From: UBA5420 sp964485345
GTDB lineage: Bacteria; Bacillota; Limnochordia; Darwinibacteriales; Darwinibacteriaceae
Direction of reading: 5' to 3'
Assembly: GCA_964485345.1 (NCBI GenBank)
Contig: CAZAJB010000042.1
Location: forward strand, 1-19,683
DNA length: 19,683 bases
Shown: positions 1-6,636 of the stretch, piece after piece
Numbering within the stretch: position 1 is the first letter of the stretch
How the letters are laid out: every line of letters starts with the position of its first letter
Translations under genes and position numbers: made by a program
The notes under the pieces: model-generated
The model's database searches: none
What the model was told of the DNA's origin: nothing
What the model saw: the letters and a program-made list of their open reading frames with translations, nothing else

Positions 1-390
1 TGGATGTAAGAGTTTCTTGAACCTCTGCATTCGCCGTGGCCCAGGATTCCTTGTCCACCACATTTGGTTCTACCACTGGTTCTGCGTCCTTGCTCGCTTG
101 CCTTGCATCAATTAAGGTCAGTGTTTCTAAAACCGTTGTGGTCGACGCTTCTTGGGTAGTCTGCCTTGCTGCCAGATCCGCTAGTATGGTCGTAATGGAT
201 GTGAGAACTTCTTGAACCTCTGCATTGGCAGTAGCCCAGGATTCCTTGTCCACCACATTTGGTTCTACGACTGGTTCTGCGTCCTTGTTCGCTTGCCTTG
301 CGTCAATTAGGGTCAGTGTTTCTAAAACTGTTGCGGTCGACGCTTCTTGGGTAGTCTGCCTTGTTGCCAAATCCGCTAGTGTGGTCGTAA
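1..390. repeat. Tandem 195-bp coding repeat, two copies visible
   Basis: The unit that begins TGGATGTAAG at base 1 recurs at 196, and its first ten bases (TGGATGTGAG) recur at 391, after which similarity ends. The period is therefore 195 bp, or 65 codons. The two full copies differ at about 15 positions (roughly 92 % identity). Several differences are silent on the minus strand, which supports the minus-strand reading frame. The array reaches the left edge, so the copy number is unknown. Confidence 0.95.
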
Positions 391-574
391 TGGATGTGAG
401 CTCCTCATGGATCTGCTTGTTTTCGTCGGCCAAGGATGTCATCACTTCAATACTATCATCCTGTCCTGTGTAATGGCGAAGGAGATACACATTCATTCCC
501 ATTGAAACAACTACAAGCACTACTAGGAAAATCTGCAAGCCATTGCCCTTTGCGTCGTTCTTCTCTGCTGCCAC
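1..574 (-). CDS. Single-pass membrane protein with 65-residue tandem repeats (C-terminus beyond window)
   Basis: The minus strand is open from a GTG at 574-572 to the window edge, giving 191 residues with the C-terminus missing. A strong Shine-Dalgarno AAGGAGGGGG (588-579) sits 4 nt upstream of the GTG, its GGAGG core 7 nt away. A short charged N-terminus is followed by a hydrophobic segment at about residues 13-32 (LQIFLVVLVVVSMGMNVYLL). Next come nearly identical 65-residue repeats that start LTSITT and carry the signatures DLA.RQTTQEAS, ETLTLIDARQA and ESWATANAEVQE. The repeats are Thr/Ala/Glu-rich and look helical, possibly coiled coil, with a Pro/Val link (EPVVEPNVV) in each. The topology suggests a short cytoplasmic end and a long extracytoplasmic repeat domain. 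I do not recognise the family. A membrane-anchored stalk or structural protein is possible, but no function is assigned. Confidence 0.72.
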   Translation of the reverse strand, partial: MAAEKNDAKGNGLQIFLVVLVVVSMGMNVYLLRHYTGQDDSIEVMTSLADENKQIHEELTSITTTLADLATRQTTQEASTATVLETLTLIDARQANKDAEPVVEPNVVDKESWATANAEVQEVLTSITTILADLAARQTTQEASTTTVLETLTLIDARQASKDAEPVVEPNVVDKESWATANAEVQETLTS

Positions 575-636
575 CTTACCCCCTCCTTGATTGGTCTTCT
601 CCGTGTTACCTGCTGCCTTCTTGGCAATTCTTACAA

Positions 637-666
637 TTATGTCATCTGTTTCCTTCTATAACTCAT
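637..666 (-). other. Possible leader peptide, or disrupted original start of the repeat-protein gene
   Basis: An ATG at 666-664 on the minus strand is preceded by a perfect AAGGAGG (682-676) with 9 nt spacing. It opens only a nine-residue peptide (MSYRRKQMT) ending in TAA. The reading frame of the downstream repeat protein is also open upstream of its GTG, back to a TAG inside this peptide, and there encodes a plausible charged segment (KETDDIIVRIAKKAAG). A single missing base would join the ATG to that frame. This is therefore either a real short leader or a frameshifted N-terminus. Confidence 0.35.
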
Positions 667-786
667 GACGTCTTTCCTCCTTAGCCTGGTTTCTTTCCTA
701 CGTTAATCGAAAACGGGTGCTCGTAAATAACACCGCGTTGTCTACGGAAACCAATCCTCCCCCGGGACGAACCGAGCACAATTCGT

Positions 787-815
787 CTCATATGTGGCGT
801 ATTTTCTTTTGGCAA
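787..815 (-). promoter_or_regulatory. Candidate sigma-A promoter for the repeat-protein gene
   Basis: On the minus strand, TTGCCA (815-810) and TATGAG (792-787) are separated by 17 nt. They match five and four of six consensus positions. The site would give a leader of about 115 nt before the ATG at 666. The rest of 575-908 holds no convincing gene. Confidence 0.4.
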
Positions 816-859
816 GAAGGCAATTTTTTACTTTAGAAGAATATAGCAGATAGAGAAGG

Positions 860-875
860 GCTCGTTTCGACGAGC
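860..875 (+). promoter_or_regulatory. UUCG-loop hairpin in the leader of the hppA remnant
   Basis: GCTCGT and ACGAGC form a 6-bp stem closed on a TTCG loop, about 33 nt upstream of the GTG start of the hppA fragment. There is no following T-tract, so it does not look like a terminator. It could stabilise the mRNA or be chance. It lies just upstream of the GGAGGG ribosome-binding site and does not cover it. Confidence 0.3.
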
Positions 876-908
876 GCTCTCGATTCATACTCTATCGGAG
901 GGATCGTC

Positions 909-1226
909 GTGAATTGGTTCGTGGTATCCGTTGTCGTTGCACTTCTGTCGTTCGCCACTGCAGGTTGGCTTTATGCTTGGGTCAACAGGCAGGCGTCTGA
1001 AACAAAAAAGACACAGGAAGTCGGAGCTTTGATCCGCGATGGCGCTAATGTATTTCTAGCGCGCGAGTATCGTCTGTTGAGCTATTTCGTGATTGTCGTC
1101 GCTCTCGTTATAGGAATTATCTTGCCGCAGCCTATTTGGCAAGGGGACCCAGGCCGAAACATCATACAAATAGGGGCCTGGACCTCACACAATTGCGCGC
1201 AATTCGACGAATTTCGCAACGAATAG
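909..1226 (+). pseudogene. hppA: Truncated membrane-bound pyrophosphatase (HppA), N-terminal fragment
   Basis: This 105-residue frame starts with GTG 7 nt after GGAGGG. Residues 1 to about 79 read as the N-terminus of a membrane-integral ion-pumping pyrophosphatase: a first membrane helix (about 3-25), a cytoplasmic stretch with the family-like pattern EVGALIRDGANVFLAREYR, and a second helix (about 57-73) ending in LPQPIWQG. The family is normally around 650-700 residues with about 16 helices. After the code for residue 79 (near base 1146) the resemblance stops, and 26 unrelated residues lead to a TAG. All catalytic pyrophosphate-binding motifs of the family are missing, so the product cannot be a working pump. 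It is most likely a deletion or recombination remnant, though its start signals remain intact. Mis-assembly is also possible. Confidence 0.75.
1191..1204. repeat. Perfect 14-bp palindrome
   Basis: AATTGCGCGCAATT equals its own reverse complement. It lies about 45 nt after hppA similarity ends and about 40 nt before the ankyrin gene start. It could be an operator or a recombination junction feature. Nothing else in the sequence assigns it a role. Confidence 0.5.
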
Positions 1227-1242
1227 AAGAGGAGGCTTGGCA

Positions 1243-3117
1243 ATGAGACATCGACATGTGTTTGTAGTCTGGTCTGTTTGTATGGCGTTTATGCTGTTTA
1301 GCTGCGCACCTCTCGTTCTAGGCAACGGCTACATGAACGAGAATGATCCTAGCCATTACGTAGAGGCGGAAACGGATACCTGGGGCAACTCCCTGCTGAT
1401 GCAGGCTTTGCTGGCAGACGAAGATCCTTTAGTCATCCGCATGATCCTGGAGCTCGGTGTCGATGTGAATCGCCCGAACGATTACGGCGACACGCCGCTT
1501 ATGATAGCTTGTAGCGTCGATCGCCCTAATGCCGAGGTAATTCGGCTACTTCTGGAGGCTGGCGTCGATGTGAATGCAGTTAACTCTTACGGAGAGACGC
1601 CGATCTATTTCGCTTTGTTTTCGGAAGAGTTGGACCCTGAGGTAATACGCCTCTTAATTGATGGCGGTGCAGACCTGGCCCATATTGACCACGCAGGTTT
1701 TACTCCCCTCAAGCAAGCCCTGTACTTTGACAACGACTTAGAAGCGATCCAGATGCTTGTGGAAGCAGGCAGCGAGTTAAATGTGATCGATGACGAGGGA
1801 AACTCGGTCTTGATGCAAATCCTAAAGCGTATGCCGAGCAGAAGCCTTGTACAAACCCTCCTTGAGCGGGGAGAAGACCCAAATTGGAGCAATCAAACCG
1901 GCTATACTCCACTTATGGCAGCTGTGGTCTCATCGACGGACGAAGAAATCGCCCGCATGCTTCTAGCAGCCGAAGCCAATGTCAATGCAGTGGATGATGG
2001 CCACAATACTGCTTTGATCTGGGCAGCTTGGGCCAACAAGAACCCCGAAGTCATCCGAGTCCTGCTTGAAGCAGGAGCAGATCTCGATATCACCGATTAC
2101 GAAAATGATGCTACCGCCCTGATGTGGGCCCTTCGACAGGACCCGAACCCAGAAATCGTCCAGCTGCTTGTGGACGCCGGGGCAAGAGTAAGGCTATCTA
2201 GCAACATAGGGGCCTCGCCGCTTTTCTGGGCTAGCTGGGGTCAGGCTAGTGCCGAGGTGTTTCAGATATTAGTCGATGCAGGAGCCGATACCGCCGCGCG
2301 CGATCACTTTGGTTCTACCCCCCTGATGTCGGTCCTGTCAGAAGGAACAACACCCGAGGTAGTCTCCCTGCTCATTACGGCGGGAGCGCCTGTGAACGCA
2401 CGGGATAGCACCGACTCCAGCGCTCTACTCTGGGCAACTCGAACCAGCTCTTCCCCGGAGATTATTCGATTGCTACTCGAAGCAGGCGCTGACGTGATGG
2501 CCCAAGATACACAAGGAGCTACTCCACTCTATGACGCAGCCTACGGGTCTGAGCCGGATGTAATCAGACTTCTACTCGATGCAGGTGCGCACATACAAGC
2601 GCGAGACGTGTATGACTATACTCCTTTGATCTGGGCTGCCGCCGGAAATGAGCAGGCAGAAGTCCTTACCCTCCTCCTAGAAGCAGGGGCAAGTGTCCAT
2701 GACCGAACTGCATTTGGGGTAACAGCCCTCATGGTCGCTGCCATGAGCAATCCAAACGCCGAAGTAATCCAAGTCCTAATCGACGCAGGGTCCGATGTGC
2801 ACAGTAGAGATAATGAGAATGGAACTCCTCTAATGTATGCTGCTGGTTTGGGTTGGGGCGCCGCAAGCGTAGAACCGATCCTGGCCGCCGGCGCAGAGCT
2901 AGATGCACAAGATGATGCAGGCTATACTGCCCTCATGAAAGCCGCTGCTATGACGACCGATCCCAAGGTGATTTCCACACTCCTTGCTGCCGGGGCCGAT
3001 GGAACCCTGAAATCGGTGGAAGGAAAAACCGCCTTTGATTACGCCAAGGATAATTTATTTCTGGTAGAAACGGAAGAATTCTGGCTCCTCAGTGACGCCC
3101 GCTTTGTCGAGGACTGA
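1243..3117 (+). CDS. Ankyrin-repeat lipoprotein
   Basis: The ATG at 1243 is chosen because GGAGG (1231-1235) lies 7 nt upstream and the protein then begins with a signal sequence. The 624-residue product starts MRHRHVFVVW, followed by a hydrophobic core and the lipobox-like LFSC at residues 18-21, so it is probably lipid-anchored outside the cytoplasm. From about residue 45 to 600 it contains about 16 ankyrin repeats with TPLM/TALM-type helix starts and LLLEAGADVN-type second helices. The repeats are mostly 35 residues, two more than canonical, because of an inserted NPEVI/DPEVI-like turn. A final degenerate repeat (KTAFDYAKDN) caps the array. Ankyrin domains bind other proteins; no catalytic domain is visible and the partner is unknown. 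The gene is followed by a strong terminator, so it ends its transcription unit. Confidence 0.93.
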   Translation: MRHRHVFVVWSVCMAFMLFSCAPLVLGNGYMNENDPSHYVEAETDTWGNSLLMQALLADEDPLVIRMILELGVDVNRPNDYGDTPLMIACSVDRPNAEVIRLLLEAGVDVNAVNSYGETPIYFALFSEELDPEVIRLLIDGGADLAHIDHAGFTPLKQALYFDNDLEAIQMLVEAGSELNVIDDEGNSVLMQILKRMPSRSLVQTLLERGEDPNWSNQTGYTPLMAAVVSSTDEEIARMLLAAEANVNAVDDGHNTALIWAAWANKNPEVIRVLLEAGADLDITDYENDATALMWALRQDPNPEIVQLLVDAGARVRLSSNIGASPLFWASWGQASAEVFQILVDAGADTAARDHFGSTPLMSVLSEGTTPEVVSLLITAGAPVNARDSTDSSALLWATRTSSSPEIIRLLLEAGADVMAQDTQGATPLYDAAYGSEPDVIRLLLDAGAHIQARDVYDYTPLIWAAAGNEQAEVLTLLLEAGASVHDRTAFGVTALMVAAMSNPNAEVIQVLIDAGSDVHSRDNENGTPLMYAAGLGWGAASVEPILAAGAELDAQDDAGYTALMKAAAMTTDPKVISTLLAAGADGTLKSVEGKTAFDYAKDNLFLVETEEFWLLSDARFVED

Positions 3118-3153
3118 TCTCTCAGCGGCGAAGCCGTCCTAGTCTATGAGGAA

Positions 3154-3187
3154 GGGTCAAGACTATCATGGTCTTGGCCCTTTTTTT
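3154..3187 (+). terminator. Rho-independent terminator after the ankyrin gene
   Basis: GGGTCAAGAC (3154-3163) and GTCTTGGCCC (3171-3180) form a 10-bp stem with one wobble pair and a 7-nt loop. Seven T residues follow directly. This separates the accessory region from the sugar-uptake operon. Confidence 0.92.
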
Positions 3188-3270
3188 ATCGCGCCCTGCC
3201 CCTCCCATGTTGTCGCACCGCACCACTCCAGGTGAGATTGATCATGCAACACGTAACGTAAAAAACCGAT

Positions 3271-3301
3271 TTGCTATACGAACGAAAATAAAAATTACAA
3301 T
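3271..3301 (+). promoter_or_regulatory. Possible promoter for the sugar-uptake operon
   Basis: TTGCTA (3271-3276) and TACAAT (3296-3301) match four and five of six consensus bases, but the 19-nt spacing is longer than ideal. The region is AT-rich. It would give a leader of about 170 nt containing both candidate operators. A weaker alternative is TTGATT (3358-3363) with TATTAC (3379-3384) at 15-nt spacing. Otherwise 3188-3482 holds no convincing gene. Confidence 0.3.
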
Positions 3302-3367
3302 TATTTCCGATCTTAAGAAGGATTTAAGCGAATCACGCATAAATATGACATGTAGTCTTGATTGTCA

Positions 3368-3387
3368 GTCGTCTTACGTATTACGAC
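3368..3387. promoter_or_regulatory. Candidate operator, 20-bp imperfect palindrome
   Basis: GTCGTCTTACGTATTACGAC has perfect outer arms (GTCGT/ACGAC) and a self-complementary centre (TACGTA), with only the two-base spacers asymmetric. Two-fold symmetry of this size suits a dimeric GntR-type repressor, and a GntR/HutC gene lies in the same operon. The assignment to that regulator is inference. Confidence 0.45.
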
Positions 3388-3441
3388 TTAACAGTTGTTG
3401 AGTAGAGAAAGAGGTGATGATGGGGCTATTCACTTAGAAGA

Positions 3442-3460
3442 TTGTTGTACGTGTCAACAA
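3442..3460. promoter_or_regulatory. Second candidate operator, inverted repeat before the binding-protein gene
   Basis: TTGTTG and CAACAA are exact inverted repeats around a 7-nt centre (TACGTGT), 22 nt upstream of the binding-protein start. The shared TACGT core with the site at 3368-3387 may indicate one regulator binding twice. Function is inferred from position and symmetry only. Confidence 0.4.
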
Positions 3461-3482
3461 ACATATGAAACGGAGGATTGAA

Positions 3483-4748
3483 ATGAGCAAATTCAAACTG
3501 AGTGTCTCTGTGTTATTGGTACTACTGTTTAGTCTGAGCGCGATCGCCATGGCTCAGGAACCAGTCACGATTACATGGTCTTTCTGGGGTGATCCCAACG
3601 AGTTACCTCCAAACTATGAGGTAATCGAGGCCTTTGAAGCCGCCTATCCACACATCAAGATAGAAACACAACACGCACCATGGGGTAGCTACTTTGATCG
3701 CATCCAAACCCAAATGGCGGGAGGAACGGCCCCAGATGTAATGTTCCTAAATAACATTCCCAGTTATGCCGCTCGTGGCGCACTCATGCCACTCAATGAT
3801 CTGATTGAGAAAAACAACTTTGACCTGTCCGCCTATTACCAAGAATTGCTCCTTCCATTTACTTACCAAGGGCAACTCCATGGTTTGCCAAGGGACAATG
3901 ATACCACCATTCTCTACTACAACCAAGACCTTTTTGACGCAGCAGGCGTGGCTTATCCTGACGACACCTGGACATGGGATGATCTCCTAGAAGCAGCTAA
4001 GGCACTGACCGTTCGTGATGAACGCGGCAGAGTTACGCAATATGGTGTAGTACTGGAAAGCAACAAGTATACAATATTCATTCACCAAAATGGCGGGGAA
4101 CTATTTGATGATTACATGAATCCCAGCCAGTATCTCGGCGACAGCCCTGAAACCATTGAGGCAATGCAATTCATGGGCGACCTCATCAACAAACATGGTG
4201 TAGCACCAAGCTTTGCTCAGATGCTTCAACTGGGCAACTCCACAGAGCTATTTGCTAGTGGTCTGGTTGCCATGGCTATGACAAACGCTGCCCGTGTCCC
4301 TACCTTCCAACAAAGTGATTTTTCTTGGGGTATCGCACCACTCCCCATGGGACCAAGTGGTACCCGTGCTAACACCATGAGTGGAGCCGGTTATGTTATG
4401 TCTTCCAACACGAAACACCCAGAAGAAGCCTGGACATTCCTGTCATTCCTGGGCGGTGAAGGTGGACACACCATTTTCGCCAGCAGTGGTGTAGCGGTGC
4501 CAGCCTTCCGTTCCGAACAAACACATAATGCATTTAAAAATGCCCTACCCGAAGGCTTCGGCCAGATCTTCCTCGATGACACCGAAAACGGGAAAATTGG
4601 AGCCCTCTTTGATGGCTGGGTAGAACTAAACTCAACTGTGGTAACACCAGCGCTAGACCTACTGTTTATCGGCGAAGCTACTGCTGAGGAAGTATTCACG
4701 AGCATCAGACCCGAAATCGAAGCATATCTAGAACAACGCAGCAAGTAA
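3483..4748 (+). CDS. ABC transporter extracellular solute-binding protein, family 1
   Basis: This protein of about 421 residues captures a sugar outside the cytoplasmic membrane and delivers it to the two permeases downstream. The ATG at 3483 is preferred to the one at 3465 because CGGAGG lies 7 nt upstream and the protein then begins directly with a signal peptide (MSKFKLSVSVLLVLLFSLSA, cleavage likely after AMA). The mature part starts with VTITWSFWGDPNE, and GGTAPDVMFLNNIPSYAARGALMPL is a typical family-1 carbohydrate-binding pattern. There is no lipobox cysteine, which is unusual for a monoderm Gram-positive binding protein and suggests a periplasm. It is the first gene of the operon, behind candidate operators. 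The exact ligand cannot be read from sequence. Confidence 0.93.
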   Translation: MSKFKLSVSVLLVLLFSLSAIAMAQEPVTITWSFWGDPNELPPNYEVIEAFEAAYPHIKIETQHAPWGSYFDRIQTQMAGGTAPDVMFLNNIPSYAARGALMPLNDLIEKNNFDLSAYYQELLLPFTYQGQLHGLPRDNDTTILYYNQDLFDAAGVAYPDDTWTWDDLLEAAKALTVRDERGRVTQYGVVLESNKYTIFIHQNGGELFDDYMNPSQYLGDSPETIEAMQFMGDLINKHGVAPSFAQMLQLGNSTELFASGLVAMAMTNAARVPTFQQSDFSWGIAPLPMGPSGTRANTMSGAGYVMSSNTKHPEEAWTFLSFLGGEGGHTIFASSGVAVPAFRSEQTHNAFKNALPEGFGQIFLDDTENGKIGALFDGWVELNSTVVTPALDLLFIGEATAEEVFTSIRPEIEAYLEQRSK

Positions 4749-4756
4749 AGTGGCGA

Positions 4757-4787
4757 GGGGACAGAGACCGTCACGGTTTCTGTCCTC
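4757..4787 (+). promoter_or_regulatory. Stem-loop after the binding-protein gene
   Basis: GGACAGAGACC (4759-4769) and GGTTTCTGTCC (4775-4785) form an 11-bp stem with one G-T wobble and a 5-nt loop, extendable by about two pairs. No T-tract follows, so it is not a clear terminator. Such intercistronic hairpins after binding-protein genes are known to protect the upstream mRNA and lower downstream expression, which would fit the need for excess binding protein. Confidence 0.6.
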
Positions 4788-4789
4788 CT

Positions 4790-4815
4790 GATCGTACAAC
4801 ATGATCGTTCAACAT
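4790..4815. repeat. Two adjacent 13-bp direct repeats
   Basis: GATCGTACAACAT (4790-4802) is followed immediately by GATCGTTCAACAT (4803-4815), differing at one base. The pair lies between the stem-loop and the ribosome-binding site of the amidohydrolase gene. It may be a small duplication or a protein-binding site. Confidence 0.6.
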
Positions 4816-4830
4816 TGAGGAGGTTTTACC

Positions 4831-5709
4831 GTGCGGGTATTTGACGTTCACGTCCATTATGGTTGGTTTGATAGAATAGGTTCCCGAGATTCAGCCACTG
4901 GCTGGCTCGATGAGTTGACAAGAGTTGCGGCAGAATCTAATATCGTGAAAATCGGTCTACTCGGATGGCCAGAGCTAGGTAATGATCTTGTCGCTGACGC
5001 CATCCAAGAAAAACCCGACCTGATCAGAGGAATGGCTATGCTAAACATGGACGAAGATTCGCCTAAAGTTGTGAAGCAATTCTATGATCGCGGTTTTAGC
5101 GGTCTAAAGCTAATCCACCCTGCAAGAAACTACGATGACCCGAAATATTTCGGGATCTATGAGCGGGCTGAAGCCCTCAACATGCCCATTCTGTTCCACA
5201 CTGGTATCATTGGCGGTCCCGTGGACTACCTCATGGGTGGAGGCGAAGATGCATGGAAGGCGATTCCCCAGGGTGAAGAAGAGCAAAAACTGGTAGAAAG
5301 ATTGCGAGATAAAGCGCGTCTTTCACCCTATGGACGCGGATCCGCCCGTATGCAACCGATCTACCTTGATACAATCGCCACCTACTTTCCAAAACTTTAT
5401 ATGATCGGCGCCCATCTTGGCTGGCCTGACTATATAACCGCCTGCGCTATCGCACGCTGGAGACCACGCCTATTCTTCGATATTTCTGGTGGAGACGTTG
5501 TACGCCGCCATATTGAAACCGGTGGCTATATCAAGCAAGAAATCCGGCCTGAAAAACTAGTTTATGCTTCCGACTGCGACCTAACCAGAGTCAAAAAAGA
5601 CGTCGGCGACTGGAAAAAGTATTTTGACAAGATCAGCTTGACACCCGAAGAGCAAGACCTTATTTTCTATAAGAATGCTGCGAGAATGTTCGGTGTGGAA
5701 GGGGACTAA
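4831..5709 (+). CDS. Amidohydrolase-2 family metal-dependent hydrolase or decarboxylase
   Basis: The GTG start at 4831 follows GAGGAGG by 7 nt. The 292-residue protein has the amidohydrolase TIM-barrel signature: a metal-binding HxH near the N-terminus (DVHVH, H7 and H9), a histidine after strand 5 (LFHTG, H123), another after strand 6 (GAHLGWPD, H195) and the catalytic aspartate (YASDCD, D248). All expected ligands are present, so it is probably active. Members of PF04909 hydrolyse lactones, amides or esters, or decarboxylate acids, in the cytoplasm. Its position between the binding-protein and permease genes suggests it acts on the imported compound or a derivative, for example a sugar-acid lactone. 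The substrate is unknown. Confidence 0.85.
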   Translation: MRVFDVHVHYGWFDRIGSRDSATGWLDELTRVAAESNIVKIGLLGWPELGNDLVADAIQEKPDLIRGMAMLNMDEDSPKVVKQFYDRGFSGLKLIHPARNYDDPKYFGIYERAEALNMPILFHTGIIGGPVDYLMGGGEDAWKAIPQGEEEQKLVERLRDKARLSPYGRGSARMQPIYLDTIATYFPKLYMIGAHLGWPDYITACAIARWRPRLFFDISGGDVVRRHIETGGYIKQEIRPEKLVYASDCDLTRVKKDVGDWKKYFDKISLTPEEQDLIFYKNAARMFGVEGD

Positions 5710-5712
5710 CGG

Positions 5713-6636
5713 ATGAGTTTAGCGAGGGGTAAGAAGGCGAGAGGGCGCCGAAGTGCAACCGAAAGGCGAGAAATCAGAGCTGGCTATGGTTTTCTTATGC
5801 CTAATCTCATCGGGTTTCTCATATTCACGTTCCTTCCAGTATTTGTCGCCCTGGTACTCAGCTTCACTGAATGGGATCTTTTGCGTCCCATTCAGTGGGT
5901 TGGCTTAAGCAATTACGTACGCATGTTTACAAATGATCCTACCTTTATTAGAGTGCTGAAAAATACCGTCTCTTTTGTGGCAGTTACTGTGCCCACTCGA
6001 ATTGCACTGGCCTTACTAGTTGCCGTAGCACTCAACCAGAAATTGCGTGGAACCACCTTTTTCCGCACTGCATTCTTCATGCCTGTAGTATCATCTAGTG
6101 TAGCCATTGCCTTAGTCTGGCAATGGATCTTCAATGCGGACTTTGGACCCCTAAACAACGTACTCTGGATTTTAGGCGTTAGCAATCCACCTAACTGGCT
6201 TACGAGTACAGCATGGGCCCTTCCTGCCCTAATGATCGTCAGTATCTGGCAGGGGCTCGGGATGAACATGATCATCTTCCTCGCTGGATTGCAGGGCATT
6301 CCGATCCAACTATACGAAGCTGCCAGGATTGATGGTGCCACTCCCTGGAAGTGCTTCTGGAAAATCACACTACCTATGCTCTCACCTACAACCTTTCTAG
6401 TCTTGGTCATGACCACAATATCCTCGTTCCAGGTCTTTGATCTGGCCGTAATGATGACCGAAGGCGGGCCGGCCAATGCCACCAACACAATCGTCTATCA
6501 CATTTATCGCAACGCCTTCCAATTCTTCCGAATGGGTTACGCCGCCGCAATTGCTTGGTTCCTGTTTGTTATCATATTTGCCATCACCCTCTTCCAGTTC
6601 CGTAACCAGAAAAACTGGGTGAACTATGACATCTAA
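5713..6636 (+). CDS. Sugar ABC transporter permease, MalF type
   Basis: This 307-residue inner-membrane protein is one half of the sugar import channel. A basic N-terminal tail of about 23 residues precedes the first membrane segment (GFLIFTFLPVFVALVLSFTE), and about six hydrophobic segments follow. The cytoplasmic EAA loop that contacts the ABC ATPase is seen as YEAARIDGATPWKCFWKITLP at about residues 201-221. The ATG at 5713 lies 3 nt after the amidohydrolase stop, with GGAAGGGG upstream. Its end overlaps the next permease frame. The ATPase partner is not encoded here; a shared MsmK/UgpC-type ATPase elsewhere is likely. Confidence 0.94.
   Translation: MSLARGKKARGRRSATERREIRAGYGFLMPNLIGFLIFTFLPVFVALVLSFTEWDLLRPIQWVGLSNYVRMFTNDPTFIRVLKNTVSFVAVTVPTRIALALLVAVALNQKLRGTTFFRTAFFMPVVSSSVAIALVWQWIFNADFGPLNNVLWILGVSNPPNWLTSTAWALPALMIVSIWQGLGMNMIIFLAGLQGIPIQLYEAARIDGATPWKCFWKITLPMLSPTTFLVLVMTTISSFQVFDLAVMMTEGGPANATNTIVYHIYRNAFQFFRMGYAAAIAWFLFVIIFAITLFQFRNQKNWVNYDI

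Noticed and set aside
1..390. CRISPR array or mobile-element repeats
   Set aside because: The 195-bp units are contiguous, have no spacers and encode an in-frame protein repeat. No transposase or terminal inverted repeats were seen anywhere in the window.
640..666. Programmed -1 ribosomal frameshift joining the ATG to the repeat-protein frame
   Set aside because: No convincing slippery heptamer or downstream structure was seen. A simple mutation, a sequencing error or a leader peptide is more likely.
225..684. Two plus-strand open frames of 82 residues each
   Set aside because: They lie antisense to the repeat-protein gene and its leader, lack good ribosome-binding sites, and the copy differences favour the minus-strand frame.
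3168..3401. Plus-strand open frame of 77 residues
   Set aside because: It begins inside the terminator, has no ribosome-binding site and shows no protein-like pattern; the region looks regulatory.
5913..6488. Long minus-strand open frame of 191 residues opposite the MalF-type permease
   Set aside because: It is a shadow of the permease gene, with no ribosome-binding support and no recognisable domain.
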